NCBI RefSeq assembly: GCF_000427825.1
Contig: NZ_KE386593.1
Location: 307,623 to 371,622, forward strand
Direction: 5' to 3'
Length of the DNA stretch: 64,000 nucleotides
Source of the DNA: Thermocrispum municipale DSM 44069
GTDB lineage: Bacteria > Actinomycetota > Actinomycetes > Mycobacteriales > Pseudonocardiaceae
In this document: piece by piece, positions 1-7,487 of the stretch
How positions within the stretch are numbered: position 1 is the first letter of the stretch
Layout of the letters: each line of letters begins with the position of its first letter
Notes under the pieces: model-generated
What the model was told of the DNA's origin: nothing
What the model saw: only the letters and a program-made list of their open reading frames with translations
The model's database searches: none
Made by a program: the position numbers and the translations under genes

Positions 1-325
1 AGGCGTCCGGCTCAGCCTTCAGCGCGGCCTCGTACAACTCCTGTTCAGTCAGGTAGCGCCGTCCGGTGTGGCCGAGAGTGGACGCCTCGGCCCACTTGGA
101 CGGGTCCCTAAACGCCGGGTCGCGCGGATCGACGTAGTGCTCGTAGAGCGCCGTCATGTCCTGCGCGTCGACCAGCCCGCTCAGCCCGAGCGCCTCGGCG
201 CCCCGGCCATACCACCGGCCCGGCGGCTCGCCGGCCGCCACGGCGCCGGTGTAGTAGTTCTCCCGGCCCGTAGCGACGGCGTTGATCAGGTAGTCGGCGC
301 CGTGTCCCGTGGAGATCGTCAGCAT
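1..325 (-). CDS. MobF (TrwC-type) conjugative relaxase, 5' part only
   Basis: The first 108 codons of a gene that runs off the left edge. It starts at ATG 325-323 and the frame stays open to base 1. The protein begins MLTISTGHGADYLINAVATG and then has ENYYTG at about residue 23, followed by PGRWYGRGAEALGLSG. The paired tyrosines and the GRW..GAEALGL block are typical of the N-terminus of MobF relaxases, which nick oriT and pilot the single strand during conjugation. An in-frame GTG three codons upstream is an alternative start. It lies downstream of the DUF2637 gene and completes a transfer module with the coupling protein. Identity as MobF is fairly sure; a C-terminal helicase domain cannot be seen here. 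Confidence 0.85.
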   Translation of the reverse strand, partial: MLTISTGHGADYLINAVATGRENYYTGAVAAGEPPGRWYGRGAEALGLSGLVDAQDMTALYEHYVDPRDPAFRDPSKWAEASTLGHTGRRYLTEQELYEAALKAEPDA

Positions 326-504
326 CCCGACCACCGGCCGGAGCTCAGCGACCGGCGGCCGGTGGTCGCGAACGCGGCCACCGGAACCGACCGCAAGATC
401 GTGATGCCTAGGTGTGTCCTTCCTTCATTGATCTCAAGCTGTTGGGATCGGTAGCTGAGAGTGGTGCTGGTGATGCTGGATGCGGGGTAGCTGAGGCTGG
501 TCAT
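319..504 (-). CDS. Possible 61-aa ORF coupled to the DUF2637 gene
   Basis: It starts at an ATG overlapping the DUF2637 stop as ATGA (504-501) and ends seven bases inside the relaxase start. The protein is Ser/Thr-rich (MTSLSYPASSITSTTLSYRS...) with no recognisable domain. It follows the ATGA overlap pattern of this operon, but it also spans the relaxase leader and its inverted repeat, so it may simply be an open leader. I do not recognise it. Confidence 0.2.
   Translation of the reverse strand: MTSLSYPASSITSTTLSYRSQQLEINEGRTHLGITILRSVPVAAFATTGRRSLSSGRWSGC
329..367. repeat. 12-bp perfect inverted repeat just upstream of the relaxase start
   Basis: GACCACCGGCCG (329-340) and its exact reverse complement (356-367) flank a 15-base spacer. 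The right end is four bases from the relaxase ATG on the minus strand. It could be an operator, an mRNA hairpin that covers the ribosome binding site, or part of an oriT. The sequence alone does not decide between these. Confidence 0.6.
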
Positions 505-1325
505 GGCTGCGCCTTGGGCTGGTCGTGATCAGAGACGAGGTGTAGCGGGGTGGGCTGGCTGCGCAGGGCCTTGAGCACTTCTCCTGCGGTGCCTCGGGAC
601 ACGTCGGCAAGGGACATGAGCTGGCTGACGGTCGGCAGGCTGCTGTGCTGGGCGGCGTACTTCCTGGCGGCACGGTCGGCGCGGTCACGCGCCGGGGACT
701 CCACCTGCCGAGCGGACGGCAACGCCGGTCGCTGCTGAACACGCGCCGCTGAACGCTGCCCGGCCTCCTCTGCCGGACGTGCCTCCGGCTGTACGGGCGC
801 GGGCTGTTCAGCAGGACGCTGTACAGGCTCGCGCTGAACGGCGTCGGACGGCTGAACAGTCGCGGACGGCTGGACGTCCGGACGGCCGGTGCTCGGCTCC
901 GCCGGTGGCTGGTCGGCCGCGATCAGGTAGAGCAGGTGCGCCACGATGGCGGCCGCCAGCGCGGGCCACGCCCCGATCCCGAACCGCAACCAGGGCGGCG
1001 CGGACGCCATACCCTCGGCGAGGTAACTCGCCTGCGCGAGCCCGGACAGACCGGCGGCGAGCACCACCACTGCCCAGGCGTAGCGCCGAGCACTGCCAGT
1101 GAGCCGGGCCGTGGCCGCGTAGGCCACCAGGGCGAGGCCGTCGGTGATCAGCGGGTAGAGCGCGGCGATCACGGACGGCACGGCGGCCGCGCGGGCGACC
1201 TCGTACAGGCCGTGCGCGGTGGCGACTGCCGCGCCGACGGCCACCAGCAGGCCGGGTAGCCAGAGTGCGCGGCGAGACGCCTGCGGCCGCTCGCCGGACG
1301 TGGGAGACGGACGGTGCATCATCAC
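501..1325 (-). CDS. DUF2637 membrane protein of an integrative element
   Basis: A 274-aa protein. About four hydrophobic segments lie between residues 23 and 140 (LPGLLVAVGAAVATAHGLYE, then LYPLITDGLALVAYAA and onward), matching the DUF2637/SpdB-like family often found on actinobacterial plasmids and integrative elements. A Pro/Gln/Arg-rich linker follows. A C-terminal segment SLPTVSQLMSLADVSRGTAG looks like a small winged-helix-type fold. It starts at GTG 1325 overlapping the upstream stop; ATG codons at 1322 and 1319 are alternatives. The family is thought to act in plasmid spread; the exact role is unknown. Confidence 0.7.
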   Translation of the reverse strand: MMMHRPSPTSGERPQASRRALWLPGLLVAVGAAVATAHGLYEVARAAAVPSVIAALYPLITDGLALVAYAATARLTGSARRYAWAVVVLAAGLSGLAQASYLAEGMASAPPWLRFGIGAWPALAAAIVAHLLYLIAADQPPAEPSTGRPDVQPSATVQPSDAVQREPVQRPAEQPAPVQPEARPAEEAGQRSAARVQQRPALPSARQVESPARDRADRAARKYAAQHSSLPTVSQLMSLADVSRGTAGEVLKALRSQPTPLHLVSDHDQPKAQP

Positions 1326-1609
1326 GCGACCTCCCCTCGCTGGTCACGCAAGCGACCGGCGGGCGTGGCGGCTGCGATGCGGCTGAGCCGGTGCCCGAAC
1401 GTGTCGTTGACCTGCTTGAACCCGTCGAGGTCGAGCAGCAGCACACCGACGGAGGCACGCCAGCAGGCGCGGCGGGCTCGAGCCTCGAGCAGCTCACGAC
1501 CCGGCAGGCCGGTGAGGCGGTCGTGCGATGCGCGCCACCACCAGTACCGAGCCGTGGCGCTGGCGGCGGGCCATGCGATGGCGAGGGTGATCGTGAGGAC
1601 CGTGGTCAT
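1322..1609 (-). CDS. Truncated GGDEF-domain protein with one membrane segment
   Basis: A 95-aa protein. Residues 1-25 form a membrane segment. It is followed by HDRLTGLPGRELLEARAR and VGVLLLDLDGFKQVNDTFGH, the first half of a diguanylate cyclase domain including the metal-binding Asp region. The domain stops right after the FGH block: the GGDEF signature itself and everything beyond it are missing. No other frame of the same DNA continues the domain, so this is not a simple frameshift. The gene keeps four-base overlaps with both neighbours (1606-1609 and 1322-1325). It cannot make c-di-GMP as it stands; a structural role or decay are both possible. Confidence 0.6.
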   Translation of the reverse strand: MTTVLTITLAIAWPAASATARYWWWRASHDRLTGLPGRELLEARARRACWRASVGVLLLDLDGFKQVNDTFGHRLSRIAAATPAGRLRDQRGEVA

Positions 1610-2259
1610 CGCCGGACACCACCCAGGCGACGGCGCGGCGTCGCGGCCGCGAACTGCTCATCGGTGGGCTCCGGGGCCGGGGCCTCACGGTCGCCCGCCC
1701 ACCACGCGACGATGGGGTCAACGCTGTCCGCCAGTGGCACCGTGGTCGCCGCCCGCGGCGGGGTGTGGTTCTCCAGCGAGCAGTTACCCGCGCTGGCCTT
1801 GATCCGCCGGACCACGCCGGGCCGGTACCGGTCGTGCCAGTCACCGACCAGCGCGGCCGACGCGGCCTCGCCCTGGTAGGCGACGAGCCACGCCTCCATC
1901 AGCCAGAGCAGTTCCTCGATCACGTCGGGGTGCCATGCCCAGCAGTCCGGGAGGGCGGCGGCCGCGTCGGCGTACCGGAGAAAGATCGCGTCCATCCAGG
2001 CGACGAGCTCGTCCAGCACGCCCCGGACGTGCTCGGCGTCCTTCGGCGCCTGCAGCCAGGACGGCACGGCGGGCGTGTCCGGGTTCTTCCGCAGGTTGGC
2101 GAGTTCCTCGGCCAACGTGGCGACCTGACCGGCCAACTTGGCCAGTTGACCGGGCACCTTGTGCACCGGCTCGATCCGGCGGCGGAGCGCATCGACCTCG
2201 GCGGCGAGCCCGGCCACCGCTGCGACGGTCGCGTACGTCTCCTTCTCGTCGTGGCTCAT
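1606..2259 (-). CDS. DUF4913 protein of an integrative conjugative element
   Basis: A 217-aa protein. Residues 20-60 are predicted coiled coil (heptad-like Leu/Ala, LRRRIEPVHKVPGQLAKLAG). The block FLRYADAAAALPDCWAWHPD followed by VIEELLWLMEAWLVAY is the hallmark of DUF4913, a family found mostly next to VirD4-like genes in actinobacterial mobile elements. The start overlaps the coupling-protein stop as ATGA (2259-2256). Function is unknown; position suggests a partner of the coupling protein. Confidence 0.7.
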   Translation of the reverse strand: MSHDEKETYATVAAVAGLAAEVDALRRRIEPVHKVPGQLAKLAGQVATLAEELANLRKNPDTPAVPSWLQAPKDAEHVRGVLDELVAWMDAIFLRYADAAAALPDCWAWHPDVIEELLWLMEAWLVAYQGEAASAALVGDWHDRYRPGVVRRIKASAGNCSLENHTPPRAATTVPLADSVDPIVAWWAGDREAPAPEPTDEQFAAATPRRRLGGVRR

Positions 2260-4046
2260 CGGGTGGCCTCCTCAGCGGTGCGGGTGCGGCGCACGGCCGC
2301 GTGGGCCGCGCGGACCTGCGCGGGCAGGGATGCGAACCGCGGGTGTGCCTCGGCGAGACGGTCGGCGGCGCGCTCGACCAGGCGGTGCCGGGTGCGCTGC
2401 CAGCGCTCGAGGCGCTCGGCCCACCGGCGGGCGCGCGCCAGTGCGCGGACGTCCCGGCGCTTCCAGGCCATCTGCACGCGGCCGACGGCGGCAGGCATGT
2501 TGCGGCGGATGATCAGCACCCGGCGGGGTGGCAGCTGCGCGATCTGCGCGGGCGTCAGGACGGGCACGCGGTGCGTGCTGACCGAGTGCAGGTCGCCGTC
2601 CTCATCCCAGGTCGGCACCTCCTCGTACCGCTCGCCGGTCAGCGAGGAGTACGCGGCGAGGTCGTCCGGGTCGCGCGTGGCGCCGAAGATCATCAGCGTC
2701 GCGGCGTTGTTCAGGATCGTCCCGACGCCGGTGTCGCCCCAACGCTGCTTTAGCTGCGAGCGCGACTGCGCGGCGATGTGGATGGTCACGCCCCGGCCGC
2801 CCATGTCGGAGGTCCAGTTGTCCAGCGGGACCGGGCAGATCAGCGCGGCCTCGTCGAGCGCGAGGGTCAAGGGCGGGTCCAACCGGCCGCCGGGCATGTG
2901 CGCGGCGAGCCTGCGCGCCTCGCGGGCGATGTGGCCAGTTAGCGCGGTCACCAGCGGCGCGACCTGCGAGTCCTCGGCGCCGAGCATGTAGACGGTGCCG
3001 CGGCGCTCGATCAGCTCCTCGACGTCGAACGTGCCACCTGTCGCGGCCGCTGCGGCCGTCGAGTCGGTGAGCCAGCCGAGCGCGGGCATGATCGTCGCGC
3101 AGATCGACGAGCGGGTCCGCTCGTTGGTGTTCAGGAACTGCAAGGCGTCCTGCTCGTACGCCGGTTCGGCCGACCGGCGCAAGAACCGCTGCACCTCGGC
3201 GGCCGCACCGTCCGGGTCGGCAACCCACGCCAGCACGTCACGCATCGAGCCCTCGCCGAGCGCGGCGGCGTGCAGCAGCGACGCGAGCACGCGCCGGGCC
3301 TGCCCCGACCAGAACTCCATGTCGCCGCCCTTGCCGGGCGCGGATACCCCGGACAGCAGGTCGGCGGCACGCGCGGCGGCGGTCGCGGGCTCCGTGCAAC
3401 CCGACAGCGGGTCGAACGTCACGGTCGAGTCGATCCCGCCGAGCCCGCTCGGGTTGAACACCCCGACCGGTCCCCGCTCGGCGCGGCACGGCCCGGTGAG
3501 CTCGAGCAGGTCGGTACGCGTGCTGGTGGCGATCACCGCACCGGGGGCGTCCAGGATGCGGCCCGCGAGTTCGCCGGTCTTGCCGGTGCGCGGTCCACCG
3601 ATGCGCAGGGTCACGTCCTCGACCGGCGACCAGATGCGGAACAGGCCGACGCGGGCGAGTGGGGTCGCGAGCTCGCGGATCGGCACGCGCAGCCGCTGCC
3701 ACCACGGCAGGTCACGCACGCTCGGCCGCAGCACGGCGGCCTTTCGGCGCACCGCCAGGCCGGATGCGACACGCAGGATCGTCCACTGTGACGCGACGCC
3801 GTCGTTCCGGCGAACGCGGCGCGACCAGCGGTTCACCGTGCCTGCCGAGCCGGTGCGGCGACGCGCGACGGCAAGCAGCGGACCGACGACCAGCAGGACG
3901 CCCACGATCATCAGCCAGGGCCAGTACACCCGGCCCGGCGTCTCCGCTGGCATCCGGTGCATCAACCAGCCGAGCCCGGCAACGCCGAGACCGACGAGCA
4001 CGGTCTTGCGCACAACGCGCGACTTCTTGTTCCGGGAGGTGTTCAT
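2256..4046 (-). CDS. VirD4/TraG-type coupling ATPase
   Basis: A 596-aa protein from ATG 4046, chosen because it overlaps the upstream stop as ATGA; the frame is open 12 codons further. Two membrane segments (about residues 15-30 and 42-60) are followed by a P-loop GGPRTGKTG at about 150 and a Walker B-like LTLALDEAAL at about 395. The C-terminal AQSRSQLKQRWG segment and the following LNNAATLMIFGATRD are typical of TraG/TraD-like proteins. Such ATPases bring the relaxase-DNA complex to the transfer channel. No VirB4-like ATPase gene is visible in the window; it may lie further left. Confidence 0.85.
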   Translation of the reverse strand: MNTSRNKKSRVVRKTVLVGLGVAGLGWLMHRMPAETPGRVYWPWLMIVGVLLVVGPLLAVARRRTGSAGTVNRWSRRVRRNDGVASQWTILRVASGLAVRRKAAVLRPSVRDLPWWQRLRVPIRELATPLARVGLFRIWSPVEDVTLRIGGPRTGKTGELAGRILDAPGAVIATSTRTDLLELTGPCRAERGPVGVFNPSGLGGIDSTVTFDPLSGCTEPATAAARAADLLSGVSAPGKGGDMEFWSGQARRVLASLLHAAALGEGSMRDVLAWVADPDGAAAEVQRFLRRSAEPAYEQDALQFLNTNERTRSSICATIMPALGWLTDSTAAAAATGGTFDVEELIERRGTVYMLGAEDSQVAPLVTALTGHIAREARRLAAHMPGGRLDPPLTLALDEAALICPVPLDNWTSDMGGRGVTIHIAAQSRSQLKQRWGDTGVGTILNNAATLMIFGATRDPDDLAAYSSLTGERYEEVPTWDEDGDLHSVSTHRVPVLTPAQIAQLPPRRVLIIRRNMPAAVGRVQMAWKRRDVRALARARRWAERLERWQRTRHRLVERAADRLAEAHPRFASLPAQVRAAHAAVRRTRTAEEATR

Positions 4047-4414
4047 GCCGCACCCCCGGACAGCGCGGCCCGCTCGGTCCACTCGGCGAGGTCGAGGCTG
4101 TTCGCCGCGGCCGCGGCATCGTCGAGTAGCCGCTCGACCACCTTCGCGGGCACGACGTACCGGCCCTGCGCGCGACCGATCCGCATACGGACGGCCGGGA
4201 ACGAGTCGGCCTGGATTAGCCGGTAGAGGTACTCCTGCGAGATGCTCAGCAGCGCGGCCGCCTCGGGCACCGTGTAGGTCGGCACTCCCTCGGCACGCTT
4301 CCGGATCGCGTTCCGCAGCGCGGCGTCACGCATGATCTCGCGGGTCTGCCGGCCTCCGACGCGAGCCGAGCGCTCGGCGTCCACTTCGGCCGGTTCGGTG
4401 ATGTTGGTACGCAT
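4043..4414 (-). CDS. Excisionase-like HTH protein heading the transfer operon
   Basis: A 123-aa protein from ATG 4414, preceded by GGAG at a good spacing; an upstream in-frame start at 4471 lies inside the leader hairpin and is less likely. Residues about 45-105 form a MerR/excisionase-type DNA-binding domain (YTVPEAAALLSISQEYLYRL, then RIGRAQGRYVVPAKVVERLL). The gene is first in a run of five genes with ATGA or GTGA overlaps down to DUF2637, so it is likely co-regulated with transfer. It could be an excisionase or a transcription factor. Confidence 0.7.
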   Translation of the reverse strand: MRTNITEPAEVDAERSARVGGRQTREIMRDAALRNAIRKRAEGVPTYTVPEAAALLSISQEYLYRLIQADSFPAVRMRIGRAQGRYVVPAKVVERLLDDAAAAANSLDLAEWTERAALSGGAA

Positions 4415-4469
4415 CTGGGACTCCACTCCGCAATCTGTTGCGCGCCAAGGGATGCAGCCCTTACCGCGC
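4411..4469 (-). promoter_or_regulatory. Leader hairpin plus ribosome-binding segment, copy 1
   Basis: On the minus strand an imperfect 12-bp stem (4469-4458 with 4451-4440, two mismatches) carries a six-base loop CTGCAT. It is followed after about 25 bases by GTGGAGTCCCAGATGC, which contains the start codon of the HTH gene at 4414. The same arrangement is found at 7275-7332 with the same loop and the same 16 bases (on the plus strand GCATCTGGGACTCCAC at 4411-4426 and 7275-7290). The two copies imply shared control of two operons. Confidence 0.6.
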
Positions 4470-4526
4470 ATCGGTCAGGTCAACCGTGGTGCGGACGTCG
4501 TGTCCTTTTCAGACAGTCAGTCCGTG

Positions 4527-4653
4527 GCTGACAACTCCAAGACTCCAGCCAGCGGAGGCACTGTCGGGGGACAATCCGTCACACCCACACAATACAAAGT
4601 GAGTTTGTATTGTGCCAGTCGCTGGCGAAGTGTCGAGGTGAGGAGTTGTCAGC
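4527..4653. repeat. Nested inverted repeats in an AT-rich control region
   Basis: An 11-bp perfect inverted repeat CACAATACAAA (4588-4598) and its complement (4604-4614) surround five bases, GTGAG. Around it lies a second pair: GCTGACAACTCC (4527-4538) and its exact complement (4642-4653), the latter overlapping the stop of the upstream HTH gene. The inner palindrome is conspicuously AT-rich for this DNA. It lies between the regulatory and transfer operons, so it is a good candidate operator; a replication or transfer origin is also possible. Confidence 0.6.
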
Positions 4654-4861
4654 GCCAGTAGCCGCTACCGGGCCTGCGCTCGTGCCACGCGATGATGGTC
4701 TGCGGCCGCCACAGCTGCGTTCGGCCGATCTTGTGGTCGGGTGCCGGCATCTGACCGCGGTTGCGGTACGCGCTGATCGTCGCGACACGAACTCCCAGGT
4801 AGGCCGCTACGTCGGACGTCGTCCACCACTCGGCGTCGGGGCTGGGCTTCGTCGCGGTCAT
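4649..4861 (-). CDS. Excisionase-like HTH protein, 70 aa
   Basis: Starts at ATG 4861, overlapping the epimerase stop as ATGA. The protein is a single winged-helix domain: WWTTSDVAAYLGVRVATISA, then YRNRGQMPAPDHKIGRTQLW, close to the small excisionase/AlpA-like proteins of actinobacterial integrative elements. Such proteins help the integrase excise the element or regulate its genes. Translational coupling to the epimerase gene is notable. Confidence 0.75.
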   Translation of the reverse strand: MTATKPSPDAEWWTTSDVAAYLGVRVATISAYRNRGQMPAPDHKIGRTQLWRPQTIIAWHERRPGSGYWR

Positions 4862-5766
4862 GCTCGCTCCAGCGCCGACCAGGCGTCCGCGACTATCTGC
4901 TCTAGCGACGAGCGGGTCGGCTTCCAGCCGAGTTCCGCGATCGCGCGAGACGGGTCGGCAATCAGCGCGGGGGGTTCGGCCGCGGCCGGCCGGTGCTCGA
5001 CCTCGATGTGACGTCCTGTCACACGCTCGGCGGCGGCCACGACGTCGAGCACGCTGGAGCCTCGGCCGCTGCCGACGTTGAACCGCCTCCACGTGCCCGG
5101 CGGTGGGGTGTGCGCGCAGGCGGCCGCGAACGCGGCGGCGGCATCGTCCACATGCAGGAGATCACGGACGGCGGACCCGTCGCCGTTGACCGGGAAGCGC
5201 GGCGCCTGTCCAGCCGCGGCGGCAAGTGCGCGCGGGACCATCCGGGTCTCGTCGGGGTCGTGGCCGCCTGCCACGTTGAACAGGCGGATGATGGCCGCGC
5301 CGATCTTCCCCGCGTCGGCGTGCGACTCGATGGCGAGCTCGGCCGCCCTCTTGCTCGCTGCGTACGGGTGCGGGATGTCGTCGGGCAGGTCCTCGTGCAT
5401 CGGCTGCTCGGGCGGCGAGCCGTAGATCGCGCCCGTCGACGCGAACACGATGCGGCGGACGTCGGCGCGGAGCATGGCGGCGAGGAGGTTCAGCGTGCCG
5501 CAGACGTTGACCTGGAAGTACCGCTCCAGCTGCTCCCACGACTCGCGAGCGCGGGTCAGCCCGGCAAGGTGACACACGACGTCGATGCCGCGCAGCGGCT
5601 CGGCGAGTGTCGCGGGCTCGGTGAGGTCGCCGACGTACGTCGCGGTGTCCTCGAGCTCGGCTGCCTGGCTGTGCAGCAGGGCCACCGGCGTGTGCCCGGC
5701 GGCGCGCAGGGCGGCGACCGTCGCGCGGCCGAGATAGCCGCCGGCACCGGTGACGAGAACATTCAC
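4858..5766 (-). CDS. NAD-dependent epimerase/dehydratase (extended SDR)
   Basis: A 302-aa protein. The N-terminus MNVLVTGAGGYLGRATVAAL has the GxxGxxG nucleotide-binding motif. FASTGAIYG and PYAASKRAAE carry the catalytic Ser/Thr and the YxxxK pair, and the C-terminal domain is like UDP-glucose 4-epimerase relatives (RDLLHVDDAAAAF). The substrate is probably a nucleotide sugar, but which one cannot be read. It lies 15 bp after the XRE/Nudix-like gene and overlaps an excisionase-like gene. It is an odd cargo in an integrative element, and no glycosyltransferase or sugar-pathway partner is nearby. Confidence 0.8.
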   Translation of the reverse strand: MNVLVTGAGGYLGRATVAALRAAGHTPVALLHSQAAELEDTATYVGDLTEPATLAEPLRGIDVVCHLAGLTRARESWEQLERYFQVNVCGTLNLLAAMLRADVRRIVFASTGAIYGSPPEQPMHEDLPDDIPHPYAASKRAAELAIESHADAGKIGAAIIRLFNVAGGHDPDETRMVPRALAAAAGQAPRFPVNGDGSAVRDLLHVDDAAAAFAAACAHTPPPGTWRRFNVGSGRGSSVLDVVAAAERVTGRHIEVEHRPAAAEPPALIADPSRAIAELGWKPTRSSLEQIVADAWSALERA

Positions 5767-5781
5767 GACCGTCGCTCCTAC

Positions 5782-7179
5782 TCACCCGAGAATGAGATCG
5801 CGGTACTTCCACGTGAGTGCGATACACGCGGCCGCCGCGCTGGCGAGCGGCTCCTCGGTCTGAGCCTTGCGCACGTTGCGTGCATTCCACGCGATGCCGA
5901 CCGAACCGTCCTCGGACGGGTACAGGTCGCCCTCGGCGTTGCGGGCCACCATGCGGCCGAAAGCCGCGTCGAACACGTCGGCGTCGATCACGTTGACCGT
6001 AAGAATCTCACCGGCCGGAACGAGCGGGTCGATCCCGACCCCGAGACACCACGGGCGCACTTTGCCGTGGCGGCGGCCCTCGTTGAGGGTGCGGAACGGC
6101 TCCTCGGTGCCGTAGTCGATCGGCGCGCCGCTGCTGCCGTCGTGCTCCGGGTTCCCGAGCATCTCCTCGGAGTACTCGCGCAGGATGCTCCGCCAGAGGT
6201 CGAAGTCGCCGGCCATGTTCCACGGCGCGATGCCGGACGGCTGGAACACGCCGGCCGGGATGACGTGCGAGGTTCCGCCCGCGACGGCGACGTGGGCCTT
6301 GCCTCGCCGGTGCAGGAAGAACGAATCGCCTTCCGGGCCGCGGCGGATGGTCAGCGTGTTGATGCTGGGCAGCACGGTCCGGCGTGCGAGGTTGAACAGG
6401 TCGCCGACGTGCTGGCGGAACGGTAGGTCGTCGAGCGTCACCTTGTCGCCGTCGGCGTTCATCCACGCGTCGGCGAGCTCGTGCGCCATCACCTCGCACA
6501 CGTCGATCATGTCGAAGTACGTGGTGTAGCCGAACCGCATTCGGCCGCCGGCCGAGTCCCACTGCAGGTCAAGTAGGCGGTAGGAGCCGCGGTTGTCGAA
6601 CAGCGTCGGCCGCGCGAGCGCCCGGATCGCCTGGCTGTAGCGGTTGTACGGCCGCCCGTCGACGGCCTGGCCGCGGTAGGGCGCCGCCTCCGGGTCGGTC
6701 GCGGTGATCGGCGGCGGTGCGGTCTCGCCCGCCCAAGAGAGCTCGATCGCGCTCAGGTCGACCGGCTCGGCCGGCATCCACTCCGGCACGGTGATGCAGG
6801 TAGTGCCCTCGATACGGATGGGGTCCCAGTACAGGTCCGCGGCGACCTTCGACAGGGCGTGCCGATTCTTGTTCAGCGTCTGCCGGACGGCCTTCCAGCG
6901 CTCGTTCTTTTCGCTCGACGCGCCTTCGTCGGCCGCGGCCTCGTCGGGCTCGTCCATGAGGCCGAACCGCGAGGGCGGCACGTCCATCGCCGCGGCGAAC
7001 CGCCGCAGCTGCGTGACGTCGTGGCACCGGCGAGCGCCAGAGATGTACTTCGACACGAGCGTCCGGTCGATACCCAGGATCGACGCCATCTCGGCGTGCG
7101 TGGACACACCGTGCGCGCGCATATAGGTCTGGATCACGCTGCCCAGGTTCGAACCGTCCCGCGGACGCTCAGTGGCCAT
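5782..7179 (-). CDS. XRE-type regulator with a Nudix-like C-terminal domain
   Basis: A 465-aa protein from ATG 7179 with GGAGGAGCGC just upstream. Residues 10-70 form a helix-turn-helix (MRAHGVSTHAEMASILGIDR, then TLVSKYISGARR). The rest is a large sensor-like region. Near residue 340 the stretch GDFDLWRSILREYSEEMLG resembles the REuxEExG part of a Nudix box, but the spacing of the first Gly and Glu is not canonical, so hydrolase activity is doubtful. It probably binds a nucleotide or nucleotide sugar and controls this operon. The epimerase follows directly. Pif proteins of integrative elements such as pSAM2 are also reported to carry Nudix motifs, which makes such a role plausible. Confidence 0.7.
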   Translation of the reverse strand: MATERPRDGSNLGSVIQTYMRAHGVSTHAEMASILGIDRTLVSKYISGARRCHDVTQLRRFAAAMDVPPSRFGLMDEPDEAAADEGASSEKNERWKAVRQTLNKNRHALSKVAADLYWDPIRIEGTTCITVPEWMPAEPVDLSAIELSWAGETAPPPITATDPEAAPYRGQAVDGRPYNRYSQAIRALARPTLFDNRGSYRLLDLQWDSAGGRMRFGYTTYFDMIDVCEVMAHELADAWMNADGDKVTLDDLPFRQHVGDLFNLARRTVLPSINTLTIRRGPEGDSFFLHRRGKAHVAVAGGTSHVIPAGVFQPSGIAPWNMAGDFDLWRSILREYSEEMLGNPEHDGSSGAPIDYGTEEPFRTLNEGRRHGKVRPWCLGVGIDPLVPAGEILTVNVIDADVFDAAFGRMVARNAEGDLYPSEDGSVGIAWNARNVRKAQTEEPLASAAAACIALTWKYRDLILG

Positions 7180-7227
7180 GCGCTCCTCCCGTGTCGATCA
7201 GCTACGAGGGTACGGGGACGGCCACAC

Positions 7228-7278
7228 TCAGGGCGACCAGTGCGCCCGGTCCGTCGGCGGCATACGCTGAGATCGCAT
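7228..7278 (-). CDS. 16-codon upstream ORF before the XRE/Nudix-like gene
   Basis: ATG 7278 to TGA 7228 encodes MRSQRMPPTDRAHWSP. Its ribosome-binding segment and first two codons are the 16 bases shared with the start of the HTH gene at 4414. It ends 48 bases before the regulator start. It may be a leader peptide or a remnant of a duplicated leader. Confidence 0.35.
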   Translation of the reverse strand: MRSQRMPPTDRAHWSP

Positions 7279-7332
7279 CTGGGACTCCACCTGATGCACC
7301 CGCCCAGGACGGGGATGCAGCCCCGTCCTGGG
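7275..7332 (-). promoter_or_regulatory. Leader hairpin plus ribosome-binding segment, copy 2
   Basis: CCCAGGACGGGG (7303-7314) and its exact complement (7321-7332) flank the six-base loop ATGCAG (plus-strand reading). The loop, the 37-38 base distance to the start codon and the 16-base segment at 7275-7290 are the same as in the copy at 4411-4469. The stem sequences differ, so pairing rather than sequence is preserved. This points to a structured RNA or protein-binding leader controlling two operons of the element. Confidence 0.65.
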
Positions 7333-7487
7333 CCACTTCACCCGAAGAGGAAAAACCTACGGTCATCCCTCGACGCTGGACAACGACGTCAGAGTCGTTC
7401 TTGCGGTCGGGGTTTTGTCACTAACCTGAGATGTTCCTCAATCAATGTGTCTTCCTGACATGCCCCAGCTGTGATCATCCGTCCGTG
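7333..7487. other. Intergenic promoter region between integrase and regulator genes
   Basis: No gene seen. A small inverted repeat AACGAC/GTCGTT with a six-base spacer lies at 7382-7399. The stretch is less GC-rich than its surroundings and should hold the promoter for the leftward regulator operon. Confidence 0.4.
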
